DNA of 64,000 nucleotides from positions 1-64,000 of the forward strand of contig JALCCG010000013.1 of assembly GCA_023212695.1 (NCBI GenBank), in the 5' to 3' direction. Numbering within the stretch: the first letter of the stretch is position 1; every line of letters begins with the position of its first letter. The position numbers and the translations under genes were made by a program. The stretch comes from Sporisorium sorghi (taxonomy: Eukaryota > Basidiomycota > Ustilaginomycetes > Ustilaginales > Ustilaginaceae). Under the pieces are notes generated by a model that saw only the letters and a list, made by a program, of their open reading frames with translations, made no database searches and was not told where the DNA came from. Below are positions 16,861 to 26,062 of the stretch, one piece after another.

Positions 16861-17604
16861 TCATAACAGCTTCATTATACCCATGACGATTAACAAAAAA
16901 GCGGGCAAATAAGAGATAAATCGCATTCCGCCCTTGGAAGCAAAACGTAAACCGATCCTCATGCCCATAACGAGGAATATCCCGCTAAACAATGCAACCA
17001 CAGCCGCCGTACCCAGCGGCGAAAAACCCAGCATCGCTGCGCCAAGTCCAGCTCCGAACGCATCAAGCGATAACGCAATCCCGAGCCACATCGCCTCCCA
17101 GGGAGAGATGCTGCCGGAGTCATCCAGATCCGCCTTTGTCGGACTGCGCAGAATTTGAATGACAACGCCGATCTTCGGAATCTCAAGAGAGAATACAGCT
17201 TTCTGAAGCTCCTCTGGTTCAGCTGTGCCAGCCCCACCGTGGGTGGACTTCCTTTGATTTAAAGCAGCCTGGGCTTCCGTAAGGGATTCGGAAATCCCCG
17301 AAGCAGAAACCGGCTGCGCTTCAGACTCGCTTCTTCTGCGGACTTGCTGATAGAGGGACCACAAACCCAGCAGAATCAAAATGGCAGCTCCGATAACGGA
17401 TGCCACAGATGGGGATAAGAACCGCTGTAACAGAGCACCCGCCTGCATGGAGACGCCTAGCACCAGTCCGGAGCATAGCGAGATGATTAATACAGACAAT
17501 AGCGGTATCCTTGTTTTGCGCAGACCGTATGTAACACCCGCTCCAAAACCGTCCAGACTTAATGCCATGGCCAGCAGCGCAGACGAGAAAATATGATTGA
17601 GCAC
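16861..17604 (-). CDS. ytaF: Sporulation membrane protein YtaF (MntP-like)
   Basis: Polytopic membrane protein of 247 residues. Two halves of three helices each carry the duplicated ALSLDGFGAG/ALSLDAFGAG motif seen in YtaF and in the manganese exporter MntP. A hydrophilic loop of about 75 residues (about 85-160) separates the halves. The start codon is GTG 17604 after GAGGAGGG. In B. subtilis the homologue is in the same polA-mutM-coaE neighbourhood and is sporulation-linked; the transported ion, if any, is unknown. Confidence 0.9.
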   Translation of the reverse strand: MLNHIFSSALLAMALSLDGFGAGVTYGLRKTRIPLLSVLIISLCSGLVLGVSMQAGALLQRFLSPSVASVIGAAILILLGLWSLYQQVRRRSESEAQPVSASGISESLTEAQAALNQRKSTHGGAGTAEPEELQKAVFSLEIPKIGVVIQILRSPTKADLDDSGSISPWEAMWLGIALSLDAFGAGLGAAMLGFSPLGTAAVVALFSGIFLVMGMRIGLRFASKGGMRFISYLPAFLLIVMGIMKLL

Positions 17605-17725
17605 CCTTTTCCCTCCTCCGAAAGCGCCATAGACAGCTGCTCATTCATAAAGAGAGCAGCTCCATGCGCTCCACATATGTTCCACATTATATGTGTGAGA
17701 AGGGGAATGGGTGCACGCCTATATT

Positions 17726-18562
17726 TTATTGCTTCTGGACCGGTTGACATTTCGGGCAATAATGGGTCCCGCGTCCACCAACAACCATCTTATGAACCGG
17801 ACCACCGCAAGCATGGCACGGCTTGTCCTTACGCCCATAAATCTGATGGCTGTGCTGGAACATGCCCATCTCGCCCTGTCCGTTGACGTAGGATTTAATA
17901 GAGGAGCCCCCAGCGTTTACGGCCTCGGACAATGTATCCACAATGGCATGGTACAATCGCTTCAGCTCCGCATCCTTCAAGCTGTTCGCGCTGCGCTCCG
18001 GATGAATCTTGGCCCGGAACAAAGCCTCATCGACATATATATTGCCGATTCCGACCACATATGCCTGGTTCAGCAGCACAGCCTTGATCTTTGTTTTTTT
18101 GCTGCCAATGACCTGCTTGAAGGTTCCTAACGTAAATGTGTCATCAAGCGGCTCGTAGCCTAATTTGGCAAGGGGAGCATGCTTGAATTCTTCCCCGGGC
18201 GCAAACAGATGCATCGTACCGAATTGGCGCACGTCCTTATAACGCAGCTCTGTGCCATCCGAGAAATGGAATATGACATGGGTATGCTTCTCTACAGGTT
18301 CCTCGGCCCTATATAATCCATATCGGCCTTCCATCCGAAGATGGGAAACGAGGACCAGCCCGTCCAGCAGTATCCGCAAAAATTTGCCTCGGCGCTCCAC
18401 CCCTTGCACGGTGTGATCCTTCAGCATAAACGCAAACGCCTCGGCATCGTCGGGACGTTGAATAATCCGCGGCAAATGTACGGAAACTTGATCTATGTGC
18501 TTACCTTTAATCAATTGGTTAAGTGTTCGTTTAACGGTTTCTACTTCCGGCAATTCCGGCAT
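17726..18562 (-). CDS. mutM: Formamidopyrimidine-DNA glycosylase
   Basis: Base-excision repair enzyme that removes 8-oxoguanine and cuts the abasic site, 278 residues. The N-terminal MPELPEVETV contains the catalytic Pro2 (after Met removal) and Glu3; the conserved Lys lies in VERRGKFL. The helix-two-turn-helix region and a C-terminal zinc finger (CHAC and CPKC, 16 residues apart) are intact. It is second gene in the polA operon. Confidence 0.97.
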   Translation of the reverse strand: MPELPEVETVKRTLNQLIKGKHIDQVSVHLPRIIQRPDDAEAFAFMLKDHTVQGVERRGKFLRILLDGLVLVSHLRMEGRYGLYRAEEPVEKHTHVIFHFSDGTELRYKDVRQFGTMHLFAPGEEFKHAPLAKLGYEPLDDTFTLGTFKQVIGSKKTKIKAVLLNQAYVVGIGNIYVDEALFRAKIHPERSANSLKDAELKRLYHAIVDTLSEAVNAGGSSIKSYVNGQGEMGMFQHSHQIYGRKDKPCHACGGPVHKMVVGGRGTHYCPKCQPVQKQ

Positions 18563-18728
18563 AATGACTTCACCTCATGTACCATTATACCGGAAGTTGG
18601 GACACAGCGGGACCATGGTTTTGTGGAAAGGTATGGTGCATAATCAGCCCCCTCTTCACGCCATGATCCCTTAGAAACGTCCCATCATCTGTAAGCAAGC
18701 TGCCTGCGAGGCAGAGCCTGCAGCACAT

Positions 18729-21389
18729 CTACTTCGCTTCGTACCAGTTCTCTCCGTAGCTGACTTCCGATTTCAGCGGTACCGACAGCTTCAATGCATG
18801 ACTCATGACTTCCGGAACCAATTCCTTCATGACCTCCAGCTCATCCTCCGGCACCTCAAACACCAATTCATCGTGTACCTGAAGCAGCATGCGGCTCTTC
18901 AATTGGCGTTCATGCAGCGCTTTGTCCATATGGACCATGGCAAGCTTGATAATGTCCGCCGCGGTTCCCTGTATCGGCGTATTCATCGCCGTACGCTCCG
19001 CGAAAGAGCGCAGGTTGAAGTTGCTGGCGTTGATCTCCGGCAAATAACGTCGGCGTTCCAGCAGCGTCTTCACATAACCGTCCTGCTTCGCCTGCTTGAC
19101 GATCACGTCCATATAGCGGCGTACGCCCTGAAACACCTCGAAATACTGGTCGATAAACGCCGCAGCTTCCTTCCGGGTAATGTTCAGGTTCTGGGACAAG
19201 CCGTAGTCGCTAATGCCATAGACAATCCCGAAGTTAACCGCCTTGGCGGATCGGCGCATATTTGAATCCACCTCATCCACGCCGACTCCAAACACATCCA
19301 TCGCAGTCTTGGTGTGAATGTCCATATCTTGAACAAAGGCTTCCTTCAGCCGCTCATCATCCGAAATATGCGCAAGCACACGAAGCTCGATCTGGGAATA
19401 GTCGGCAGCCAGAATGCTCCAGCCGGGCTCCGACGGCACAAAAACTTTACGCAGCTTGCGCCCTTCCTCCAGACGGATCGGAATGTTCTGCAAATTTGGA
19501 TATTGGCTGCTCAGACGGCCCGTCGCAGCTATTGTCTGACGGTAATATGTGTGTACTTTCCCGGTCTGTGCCGAGATTTCCTTCAGAAGGCCTTCCACAT
19601 AAGTAGATTGCAGTTTAGCCAGGGTACGATACTGCAGGATCAGGCGAACGATATCATGATAAGGCGCCAGCTTCTCCAGCACTTCAGCATCGGTGGAATA
19701 ACCGGTTTTGGTCTTCTTGATGACCGGCAGCTCCAATTTGACAAACAGTATTTCTCCCAGCTGTTTAGGCGAATTCAGGTTGAATTCTGTTCCGGCAATC
19801 TCGTAAATCTCTTTAACGAGTTTGTCGATCTGCCCCTCGAACTCACGCCCCAACTCCTTCAGAGCTTCCGCATTCACGGCAATCCCCTGCTTCTCCATAT
19901 CGGCAAGAATGCGGGAAAGCGGCATCTCCAGATCATGGAAGAGAGGAAGCATTTCATTTGCTGCCAGCTCCTTCTCCTGTACCGGGACAAGCTCCGTGAC
20001 GGCCAAACATTTTCTAGCCATATGTTCGCTAAGCTTCTCCAGCTCGGGAACCTTGTATTTTGCCCCTTTACCAAACACATCCTCATCGGCTTGAAGATAC
20101 GCGAGCCCGTATTTGGAAGCCAGCCCGCTGAGGCTCTGATTTGATTCCGTCGGATCCAGCAGGTAGGCCGCCAGATGGACATCAAATGCCGCCCCTGCAA
20201 AAGCAATGCCCTGCCAGTGGAGCGCCAGATCAATCCGATGCAAATCATAACCGCGTTTTTGGATTTCACTATCAGCAAGCCAAGCACGGACAGGCTCCGC
20301 CTCCTCCGACTTCAGAACGTCAAACGGAATATAGTACTGCCGTTCCGCTGTTGCCAGCGCAATCCCGATCACCTCTGCATGATGGGGATTGTCTCCGTGC
20401 GTCTCGACATGCAGCATAGTCACGTGTTCAAGAATGTCAGCAACGCCGGCTAGCTCCTTCGTGCCTACAATTGCCACATCAATCTTCGCTTCCGGCTTCG
20501 CCTCCGCTGCATCACCGCTGATCCCGCTCGTGCTCAGGTTCAGCCTTTCAATCAGGGATTTGAACTCCAGCTTCGCCAGCGCAGGTCCGGCCGTTTCCTC
20601 ATTCAAGCCTGCAAACGCCATATCATCGAGCGACTGCTCCAGCGGAACCTCGCGGAAGATCGTAGCCAGCTTCTTACTGAGAATGGCGGAATCCGCATGC
20701 TCTTCAATTTTCTCCTTCATCTTGCCCTTGAGCTCATCGGTCCGCGAGATCACAGCCTCTACCGAGCCGAATTCATGCAGCAGCTTCAGCGCTGTTTTCT
20801 CGCCCACGCCTGGAACCCCTGGTATGTTATCGGAAGCATCGCCCATAAGCCCTTTTAAATCGATAATCTGTTCAGGGGTCAGATCGTAACGCTCCTTGAT
20901 CTGCTCCGGTCCATAATACTCGATATCTGTAACACCCTTGCGGACCATGGCAATCGTTGTATGCTCCGAAGCCAGTTGAAGCATGTCCTTATCTCCCGAT
21001 ACAACCATCACTTTACGGCCAGCTTCATCAGCCTGACGGGTAATGGTGCCGATGATGTCATCCGCCTCATAACCGCCGATTTCAAATTGGGGGACACCCA
21101 AGCCCTTAAGCAGCTCTTTAAGCAGCGGGAATTGTCCCGACAGCTCAGGCGGTGTCTTCTGACGTCCACCCTTGTAATCCTGATAATCCGCATGCCGGAA
21201 CGTTTCCTTGCCAGCATCAAAAGCTACCATCATATGTGTCGGTTTATGCTCTTCAATCACCCGAAGCAGCATGGTGGTAAAACCGTAAACCGCATTCGTC
21301 TGCTGCCCGCTTGCATTCGTAAGCGGCGGCATTGCAAAGAATGCACGGTAAATGATATTATTTCCATCAATTAGAATCAGCTTGTCCAT
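18729..21389 (-). CDS. polA: DNA polymerase I
   Basis: Repair and Okazaki-fragment polymerase, 886 residues. The N-terminal ~300 residues form the 5'-3' exonuclease (LIDGNNIIYRAF, GDKDMLQL, GLMGDASDNIPGVPG). The middle domain has the 3'-5' exonuclease fold but HVETHG replaces the metal-binding DxE motif, so proofreading is probably absent, as in other Bacillus-type enzymes. The C-terminal polymerase has motif A (DYSQIELR), motif B (RRSAKAVNFGIVYG) and motif C (VHDELVFE). ATG 21389 is preceded by GAGGTG; an upstream in-frame codon at 21425 lacks a site. It is the first gene of the operon. Confidence 0.97.
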   Translation of the reverse strand: MDKLILIDGNNIIYRAFFAMPPLTNASGQQTNAVYGFTTMLLRVIEEHKPTHMMVAFDAGKETFRHADYQDYKGGRQKTPPELSGQFPLLKELLKGLGVPQFEIGGYEADDIIGTITRQADEAGRKVMVVSGDKDMLQLASEHTTIAMVRKGVTDIEYYGPEQIKERYDLTPEQIIDLKGLMGDASDNIPGVPGVGEKTALKLLHEFGSVEAVISRTDELKGKMKEKIEEHADSAILSKKLATIFREVPLEQSLDDMAFAGLNEETAGPALAKLEFKSLIERLNLSTSGISGDAAEAKPEAKIDVAIVGTKELAGVADILEHVTMLHVETHGDNPHHAEVIGIALATAERQYYIPFDVLKSEEAEPVRAWLADSEIQKRGYDLHRIDLALHWQGIAFAGAAFDVHLAAYLLDPTESNQSLSGLASKYGLAYLQADEDVFGKGAKYKVPELEKLSEHMARKCLAVTELVPVQEKELAANEMLPLFHDLEMPLSRILADMEKQGIAVNAEALKELGREFEGQIDKLVKEIYEIAGTEFNLNSPKQLGEILFVKLELPVIKKTKTGYSTDAEVLEKLAPYHDIVRLILQYRTLAKLQSTYVEGLLKEISAQTGKVHTYYRQTIAATGRLSSQYPNLQNIPIRLEEGRKLRKVFVPSEPGWSILAADYSQIELRVLAHISDDERLKEAFVQDMDIHTKTAMDVFGVGVDEVDSNMRRSAKAVNFGIVYGISDYGLSQNLNITRKEAAAFIDQYFEVFQGVRRYMDVIVKQAKQDGYVKTLLERRRYLPEINASNFNLRSFAERTAMNTPIQGTAADIIKLAMVHMDKALHERQLKSRMLLQVHDELVFEVPEDELEVMKELVPEVMSHALKLSVPLKSEVSYGENWYEAK

Positions 21390-21491
21390 AGAACACCTCA
21401 CACCAATATTACTTCCTTCCCACATGATAACATAGGTTACCGCTAATTCCGAACAATCCGTTCGATTAACGGTGAATTCAAGATTTCACGC

Positions 21492-21519
21492 AAAAAAACG
21501 CCGGCTTTCGCCAGCGTTT
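21492..21519 (-). terminator. Terminator of the pst-phoU operon
   Basis: A 10-bp stem (21496-21505 with 21510-21519) around TTTC. The A-run to its left is a T-run on the minus strand, 15 bases past the phoU stop. Confidence 0.85.
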
Positions 21520-21533
21520 CCCTGTAATCGCGC

Positions 21534-22193
21534 TTATTGATTGAGGTCAGGACGATGCCCTGTAACGAGATATACGGTACTCTCGCCGATATTGGTTGCA
21601 TGGTCGGCAATCCGTTCGATGTAGCGCCCCACCATGATCAGCAGCATGGCTTGATTGGCCGAATCCGGATCAGAAGTCAGATGCGCATAGAGGTCCTGCA
21701 GAATGACGCTGTATAGATGATCAACCTGATCATCGTCCTGAGCCATTTTATAAGCCAGATCTGTGTTTTCGGTTAGATAGGATTCGATCGATTCTGAAAC
21801 CATCGCCCTCACCAAATCCGACATCCGTGGAAGATCCACGAGCGGCTTAATCAGCTTCTGTCCTTGAAGGCGGATCGTAACCTTGGCAACGTCTCGAGCC
21901 AAATCGCCCATACGCTCCAAATCGCTTGCAATGCGGAAGGCCACCAAAATCCGGCGCAAATCCTTCGCCACAGGCTGCTGGGTTACAATTAAGCGGGAGC
22001 CAATCTCCATGATCTGCTCTTCCATGGTGTTTAACTGCGCATCGTTCTTGATAACGGCCTGTGCTTTCTCCGTATCCAAGGTCTGGAGAGACTGTACACT
22101 GCTGGCCAGAGCTTCCTCCATATGTTTGCCCATATCCTGCAGCAGGGTCTTCAGCTCATTAAGCTGCTGATCAAACTCAATTCTCCGGATCAT
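21534..22193 (-). CDS. phoU: Phosphate signalling protein PhoU
   Basis: All-helical accessory protein, 219 residues, that links the Pst importer to the PhoR kinase and restrains phosphate uptake. Two homologous three-helix bundles are visible, with the DLERMGD and IERIADHATNI metal-contact motifs in the expected places. It is last gene of the operon, 53 bases after pstB, and is followed by a terminator. Confidence 0.95.
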   Translation of the reverse strand: MIRRIEFDQQLNELKTLLQDMGKHMEEALASSVQSLQTLDTEKAQAVIKNDAQLNTMEEQIMEIGSRLIVTQQPVAKDLRRILVAFRIASDLERMGDLARDVAKVTIRLQGQKLIKPLVDLPRMSDLVRAMVSESIESYLTENTDLAYKMAQDDDQVDHLYSVILQDLYAHLTSDPDSANQAMLLIMVGRYIERIADHATNIGESTVYLVTGHRPDLNQ

Positions 22194-22246
22194 GTGTGAC
22201 GCTCCTCCTATCTGCTTTTAAGAAAGATCATTTCGATATTGAATCA

Positions 22247-23002
22247 TTACCCGAAGCGGCCCGAAATATAGTCCTCGGTACGCGCATCGGATGGTGTAGA
22301 AAACAGTGTATCGGTGTTTGCGGATTCTACCACTTCACCATTCAGGAAAAATACCGTCTGCCCGGATACACGGGCAGCCTGGTGCATGTTGTGCGTTACC
22401 ATGACAATGGTGTAGTTGCTCTTCAGCTCTTGTACCAGCTCTTCAATCTTCAGCGTTGAGATCGGGTCAAGCGCCGATGTTGCTTCGTCCATCAGCAGAA
22501 TATCCGGTTGCACGGCAAGCGCCCGGGCAATGCACAGACGCTGCTGCTGGCCGCCAGAGAGGCTCAAAGCCGAGCGCTTGAGATAATCTTTGACCTCATC
22601 CCACAGAACGGCTTGTTTCAGGCTCTGTTCCACGATTTGATCTAGCTGGGCTTTGTTGCGGATGCCATGCAGACGCGGCCCGTACGCGATGTTATCATAG
22701 ATTGATTTAGGAAACGGATTCGGCTGCTGAAATACCATGCCTACCTGTTTGCGCAATGCTTCAACGTGAACCTCTTCGCTGTAAATTTCCGTCCCGCCAA
22801 TTTGCACGCTGCCTTCAATCCGGGTGGAGGGAATCATATCGTTCATCCGGTTCAACGTACGCAGCAGAGTGGATTTACCGCAGCCGGACGGTCCGATGAA
22901 TGCCGTCACGGTTTTCTCCGGAATGTCCAGATCTACATTTTTCAGGGCGTGGTACGTGTCATAATAAAGGTTTAGTTTCTCAATTTGTATGATGGATTCC
23001 AT
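22247..23002 (-). CDS. pstB: Phosphate ABC transporter ATP-binding protein
   Basis: ATPase of the high-affinity phosphate importer, 251 residues. Walker A is GPSGCGKST, the Q-loop lies in VFQQPNPF, the ABC signature is LSGGQQQRL, and Walker B is [12 protein letters not shown] with the H-loop VTHNM. It is cytoplasmic, associated with PstA and PstC, and has a normal length. Confidence 0.97.
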   Translation of the reverse strand: MESIIQIEKLNLYYDTYHALKNVDLDIPEKTVTAFIGPSGCGKSTLLRTLNRMNDMIPSTRIEGSVQIGGTEIYSEEVHVEALRKQVGMVFQQPNPFPKSIYDNIAYGPRLHGIRNKAQLDQIVEQSLKQAVLWDEVKDYLKRSALSLSGGQQQRLCIARALAVQPDILLMDEATSALDPISTLKIEELVQELKSNYTIVMVTHNMHQAARVSGQTVFFLNGEVVESANTDTLFSTPSDARTEDYISGRFG

Positions 23003-23051
23003 ATCTTATTCATGTCTCCTTTTTCACGATTAGATCTGCTTATAGCCTCTC

Positions 23052-23927
23052 TTAGATGTTCTTCGAATACTTATTCCGGATCCACACGGCTGCAATGTTC
23101 ATAATGAACAGCATGATGAGGAGCAGAATGATACCCGAAGCTGCCAGCTCGTGGAAAGCCTCACTTGGTCTTGATACCCAGTTAAAGATCTGGATCGGCA
23201 TGACAGTAAACGAATCAAGCAGATTCTCCGGCAAGAAGGCCACGTACGTTAAAGCACCAATCATAATCAGCGGCGCGGTTTCGCCGATCGCGCGAGACAA
23301 GGCCAGGATAACCCCGGTCATAATTCCTGGAATCGCTGAAGGCAGCACGGCGCTGGATACCGTTTGCCATTTCGTTGCCCCAAGGGCATACGAAGCGTCC
23401 CGCCGATTCTTAGGTACGGCACGAAGCGCCTCCTGAGCCGCAACGATAATAATCGGAAGCACGAGTAAGGTCATCGTTAATACCCCTGAGAGCAGACTGC
23501 GGCCAAGGTTCATCCCACGCACAAAAATCGCAAGACCCAGGATACCGTATATAATAGAAGGAACCCCTGCAAGCGTACTGATATTCAACTGAATCAGCCG
23601 AACCCAGCGGCTGCGTCCCGCATACTCTTCAAGAAAGATTGCCGCACCCACACCCAGTATAAAGGACAGCGGCGCCATGAGCAGCAGCAGGTAAATCGTG
23701 CCGACAATCGGTGATTTCAAGCCAGCTTTATCCGCAATTCGTGACGGAAAGTTGGTGAACAGCTCCGGTGAGAGCCTGTGAACGCCATCCATCACAATCG
23801 TAACAATCAAAGCCATCAAGGCCAGAATACCAATGCTGGTACAAGCCAGAAAAATAATATGCAGCGTCTGGTCACTTCGACGTCTCCGGTTGATACCTTT
23901 GCTATCCCCCAGATTTAATTGTTCCAT
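23052..23927 (-). CDS. pstA: Phosphate ABC transporter permease PstA
   Basis: Integral membrane subunit of 291 residues with six predicted helices. The coupling loop contains EALRAVPKNRRDASYALGATKWQT, the EAA-type motif that contacts PstB. ATG 23927 follows the pstC stop directly (TAGATG), so the two permease genes are coupled. Confidence 0.95.
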   Translation of the reverse strand: MEQLNLGDSKGINRRRRSDQTLHIIFLACTSIGILALMALIVTIVMDGVHRLSPELFTNFPSRIADKAGLKSPIVGTIYLLLLMAPLSFILGVGAAIFLEEYAGRSRWVRLIQLNISTLAGVPSIIYGILGLAIFVRGMNLGRSLLSGVLTMTLLVLPIIIVAAQEALRAVPKNRRDASYALGATKWQTVSSAVLPSAIPGIMTGVILALSRAIGETAPLIMIGALTYVAFLPENLLDSFTVMPIQIFNWVSRPSEAFHELAASGIILLLIMLFIMNIAAVWIRNKYSKNI

Positions 23928-24860
23928 CTAGTATTCCTCCCTGAAACGGCGAGCGACCCACTGCGCCAGTATATTAAGCAAGAAGGTGATGACAAACAAA
24001 GTCAGACCTACTGCAAAAATCGTACCGTATTCGATCGTTCCGCGCGGAACGTCACCCATACTTACTTGAACAATATAAGAAGTCATCGTCTGAATGCTTT
24101 CCAGCGGATTCAGTGTCAACTGCGGGGTTGCACCGGCAGCCACCGTTACGATCATTGTCTCGCCAATCGCGCGCGAGAACGCCAATACAAAGGATGACAC
24201 TACGCCCGATAGAGCGGCAGGCAGCACGATTTTCAGCGCAACCTCAAACCGGGTAGCTCCCAGCGCATAAGCGCCATGACGCAAACTCTTCGGTACAGCT
24301 CGCATGGCATCCTCACTTAGTGACGATATCATCGGCAGGATCATGATCCCGACCACAATACCGGCACTAAGGGCGTTGAATATACCCATGTTGGGAAAAA
24401 TCTTCTGAAGGAATGGCGTTACCGTTTCGAGCGCAAAGTATCCATATACAATCGTCGGTACACCGGCCAATACTTCAAGTACTGGCTTTACAACCCCCCG
24501 AACCCGGGCAGGAGCGTATTCATTGAGATAAATAGCGCATGCCAAGCCGATAGGCACTGCGAATAAGACCGCAATGCCTGTAATCAGCAATGTGCCGCCC
24601 AGCAAGGGCAGCACGCCGAATTCTTTTGGAGGGAGAATTGGACTCCATGTCGTTCCTGTCAAGAAGGACCATACCGGCACTTCCTTAAAGAAGATCACGG
24701 ATTCCTGTAGAAGCGTATATACAATACCGATGGTGGTAAGCACCGAAAGCATGGCACACAAGCCGAGCAGAACTGGAATGATTTTATCTGAGATGCGTGT
24801 TTTGCTTCGACGGAATGTCATGCTTTTAGTGCTTCCCGCCACGGGTGAAGTTTTGTTCAT
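23928..24860 (-). CDS. pstC: Phosphate ABC transporter permease PstC
   Basis: Integral membrane subunit, 310 residues, partner of PstA. It has six hydrophobic segments and the EAA-type loop SEDAMRAVPKSLRHGAYALG near residue 205. It starts 59 bases after pstS with GAAGAGGAG. Confidence 0.95.
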   Translation of the reverse strand: MNKTSPVAGSTKSMTFRRSKTRISDKIIPVLLGLCAMLSVLTTIGIVYTLLQESVIFFKEVPVWSFLTGTTWSPILPPKEFGVLPLLGGTLLITGIAVLFAVPIGLACAIYLNEYAPARVRGVVKPVLEVLAGVPTIVYGYFALETVTPFLQKIFPNMGIFNALSAGIVVGIMILPMISSLSEDAMRAVPKSLRHGAYALGATRFEVALKIVLPAALSGVVSSFVLAFSRAIGETMIVTVAAGATPQLTLNPLESIQTMTSYIVQVSMGDVPRGTIEYGTIFAVGLTLFVITFLLNILAQWVARRFREEY

Positions 24861-24919
24861 TCTCCTCTTCCCTTTCTATGGGTCGCCCGGAGGGAACCCT
24901 CCGGGCATCTAGTCTTTAA

Positions 24920-25918
24920 TTATTTTGCCAACTTGTCTATTTCTTCTTGATACTGGTCATCTTGAAGTGGTACGAATCCAACTTCGCCAGCAAGACTAGC
25001 GGCATTTTCAAGGTAGAAGTTCATGAACGCATTCACTTCTGGACGCTCAAGCTCTTTGTCATTCACATAGAGCAGCAGCGGACGGGACAATGGAGCGTAA
25101 CTGTTATCCTTGATCGTTTCGATGCTTGGAGCTACGGTAGCTGTTCCGTTATCAATCGGAACCAGTTTCAACTTGTCTTGGTTCTCTTCATAGAAGGAGA
25201 ATCCAAAGTATCCAATGGAGTTCTTGTCACCGGCAACGCCTTGAACAACTGCGTTTGTATCGGCACTGAACGTAATTTGCTTATCATTTCTGCTCGACTG
25301 TGCTTCACCATTAATCGCTTCGGTGAAGTAATCGAATGTTCCGTGATCCGTACCTGGCGAGTAGATTTTAATTTCTTCTGCGGGCCATCCCTCGCGAACG
25401 TCAGCCCATGTTTTCACCGTGCTGTTTGGTTCATAGATTTTTTTGAGCTCATCCACGGTGAGTTTATCTACAAATTCATTGCTAGGGTTAACAACAACGG
25501 ACAATCCGTCATAGGCTACCAGAACTTCGTGATACTCAATGCCGTTGGCTTTTGCTTCTTCTGCTTCGGTATCTTTAATTGGACGGGAAGCATTGGCCAC
25601 TGCGATTTCACTGTTGTTAAAGCGTTTGAAGCCAGCACCTGTTCCGCCTGTTCCAATCGGAATACGAACATCCGGGTTTGCTGCACCGAACTCTTCAGCA
25701 ATCGCTTCGGTCAAAGGATGCAGTGTGCTTGAGCCATCAATTTCAATTGTACCTGTCAAAGCTGTTGTGTTCTCTTCGTTTTGCTGTGCTGAACCATTGT
25801 CTGTATTTTCCCCTGTAGCACTGCCGGAAGTACCTCCGCCACATGCTGCCAGAAGCGTGCTCAGCATTAACACCAATACCAGAATACCTGCTGGTTTACG
25901 ACCCCATTTTCTAAACAA
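24920..25918 (-). CDS. pstS: Phosphate-binding lipoprotein PstS
   Basis: Extracellular phosphate receptor of the Pst importer, 332 residues from the TTG start. The signal peptide is RKWGRKPAG followed by a hydrophobic core and lipobox LAAC. The mature part shows IDGSSTLHPL, GTGGTGAGFKRF and SPGTDHGTFDYF, the phosphate-contact motifs. The frame is open to ATG 26050, but that adds a non-signal tail running into the Pho box. TTG 25918 has GAAGGAG 9 bases upstream and gives a normal signal peptide. It is first gene of pstSCAB-phoU. Confidence 0.93.
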   Translation of the reverse strand: MFRKWGRKPAGILVLVLMLSTLLAACGGGTSGSATGENTDNGSAQQNEENTTALTGTIEIDGSSTLHPLTEAIAEEFGAANPDVRIPIGTGGTGAGFKRFNNSEIAVANASRPIKDTEAEEAKANGIEYHEVLVAYDGLSVVVNPSNEFVDKLTVDELKKIYEPNSTVKTWADVREGWPAEEIKIYSPGTDHGTFDYFTEAINGEAQSSRNDKQITFSADTNAVVQGVAGDKNSIGYFGFSFYEENQDKLKLVPIDNGTATVAPSIETIKDNSYAPLSRPLLLYVNDKELERPEVNAFMNFYLENAASLAGEVGFVPLQDDQYQEEIDKLAK

Positions 25919-25983
25919 ACGAATCCACTCCTTCAAAATGGTTGTTGTCTCTACTTTCTTGCTCACAATATTGATAATAATCC

Positions 25984-26027
25984 TGTAATGTAATAACAGT
26001 TTCTGAGAAATGTAAACTCTGTGTAAA
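25984..26027 (-). promoter_or_regulatory. Pho box (PhoP~P binding repeats) upstream of pstS
   Basis: On the minus strand TTTACA occurs twice at an 11-base period (26027-26022 and 26016-26011). Related ATTACA elements follow near 25994-25984. Direct TT(A/C/T)ACA repeats at one-turn spacing are the PhoP recognition pattern of Bacillales. Confidence 0.7.
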
Positions 26028-26062
26028 ATCTTAAAAAAAACTAGAGTCATAGATTTCGATAC

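Noticed and set aside
19314..20144. A 276-codon plus-strand frame opposite polA
   Set aside because: Antisense shadow; no start signal or motif.
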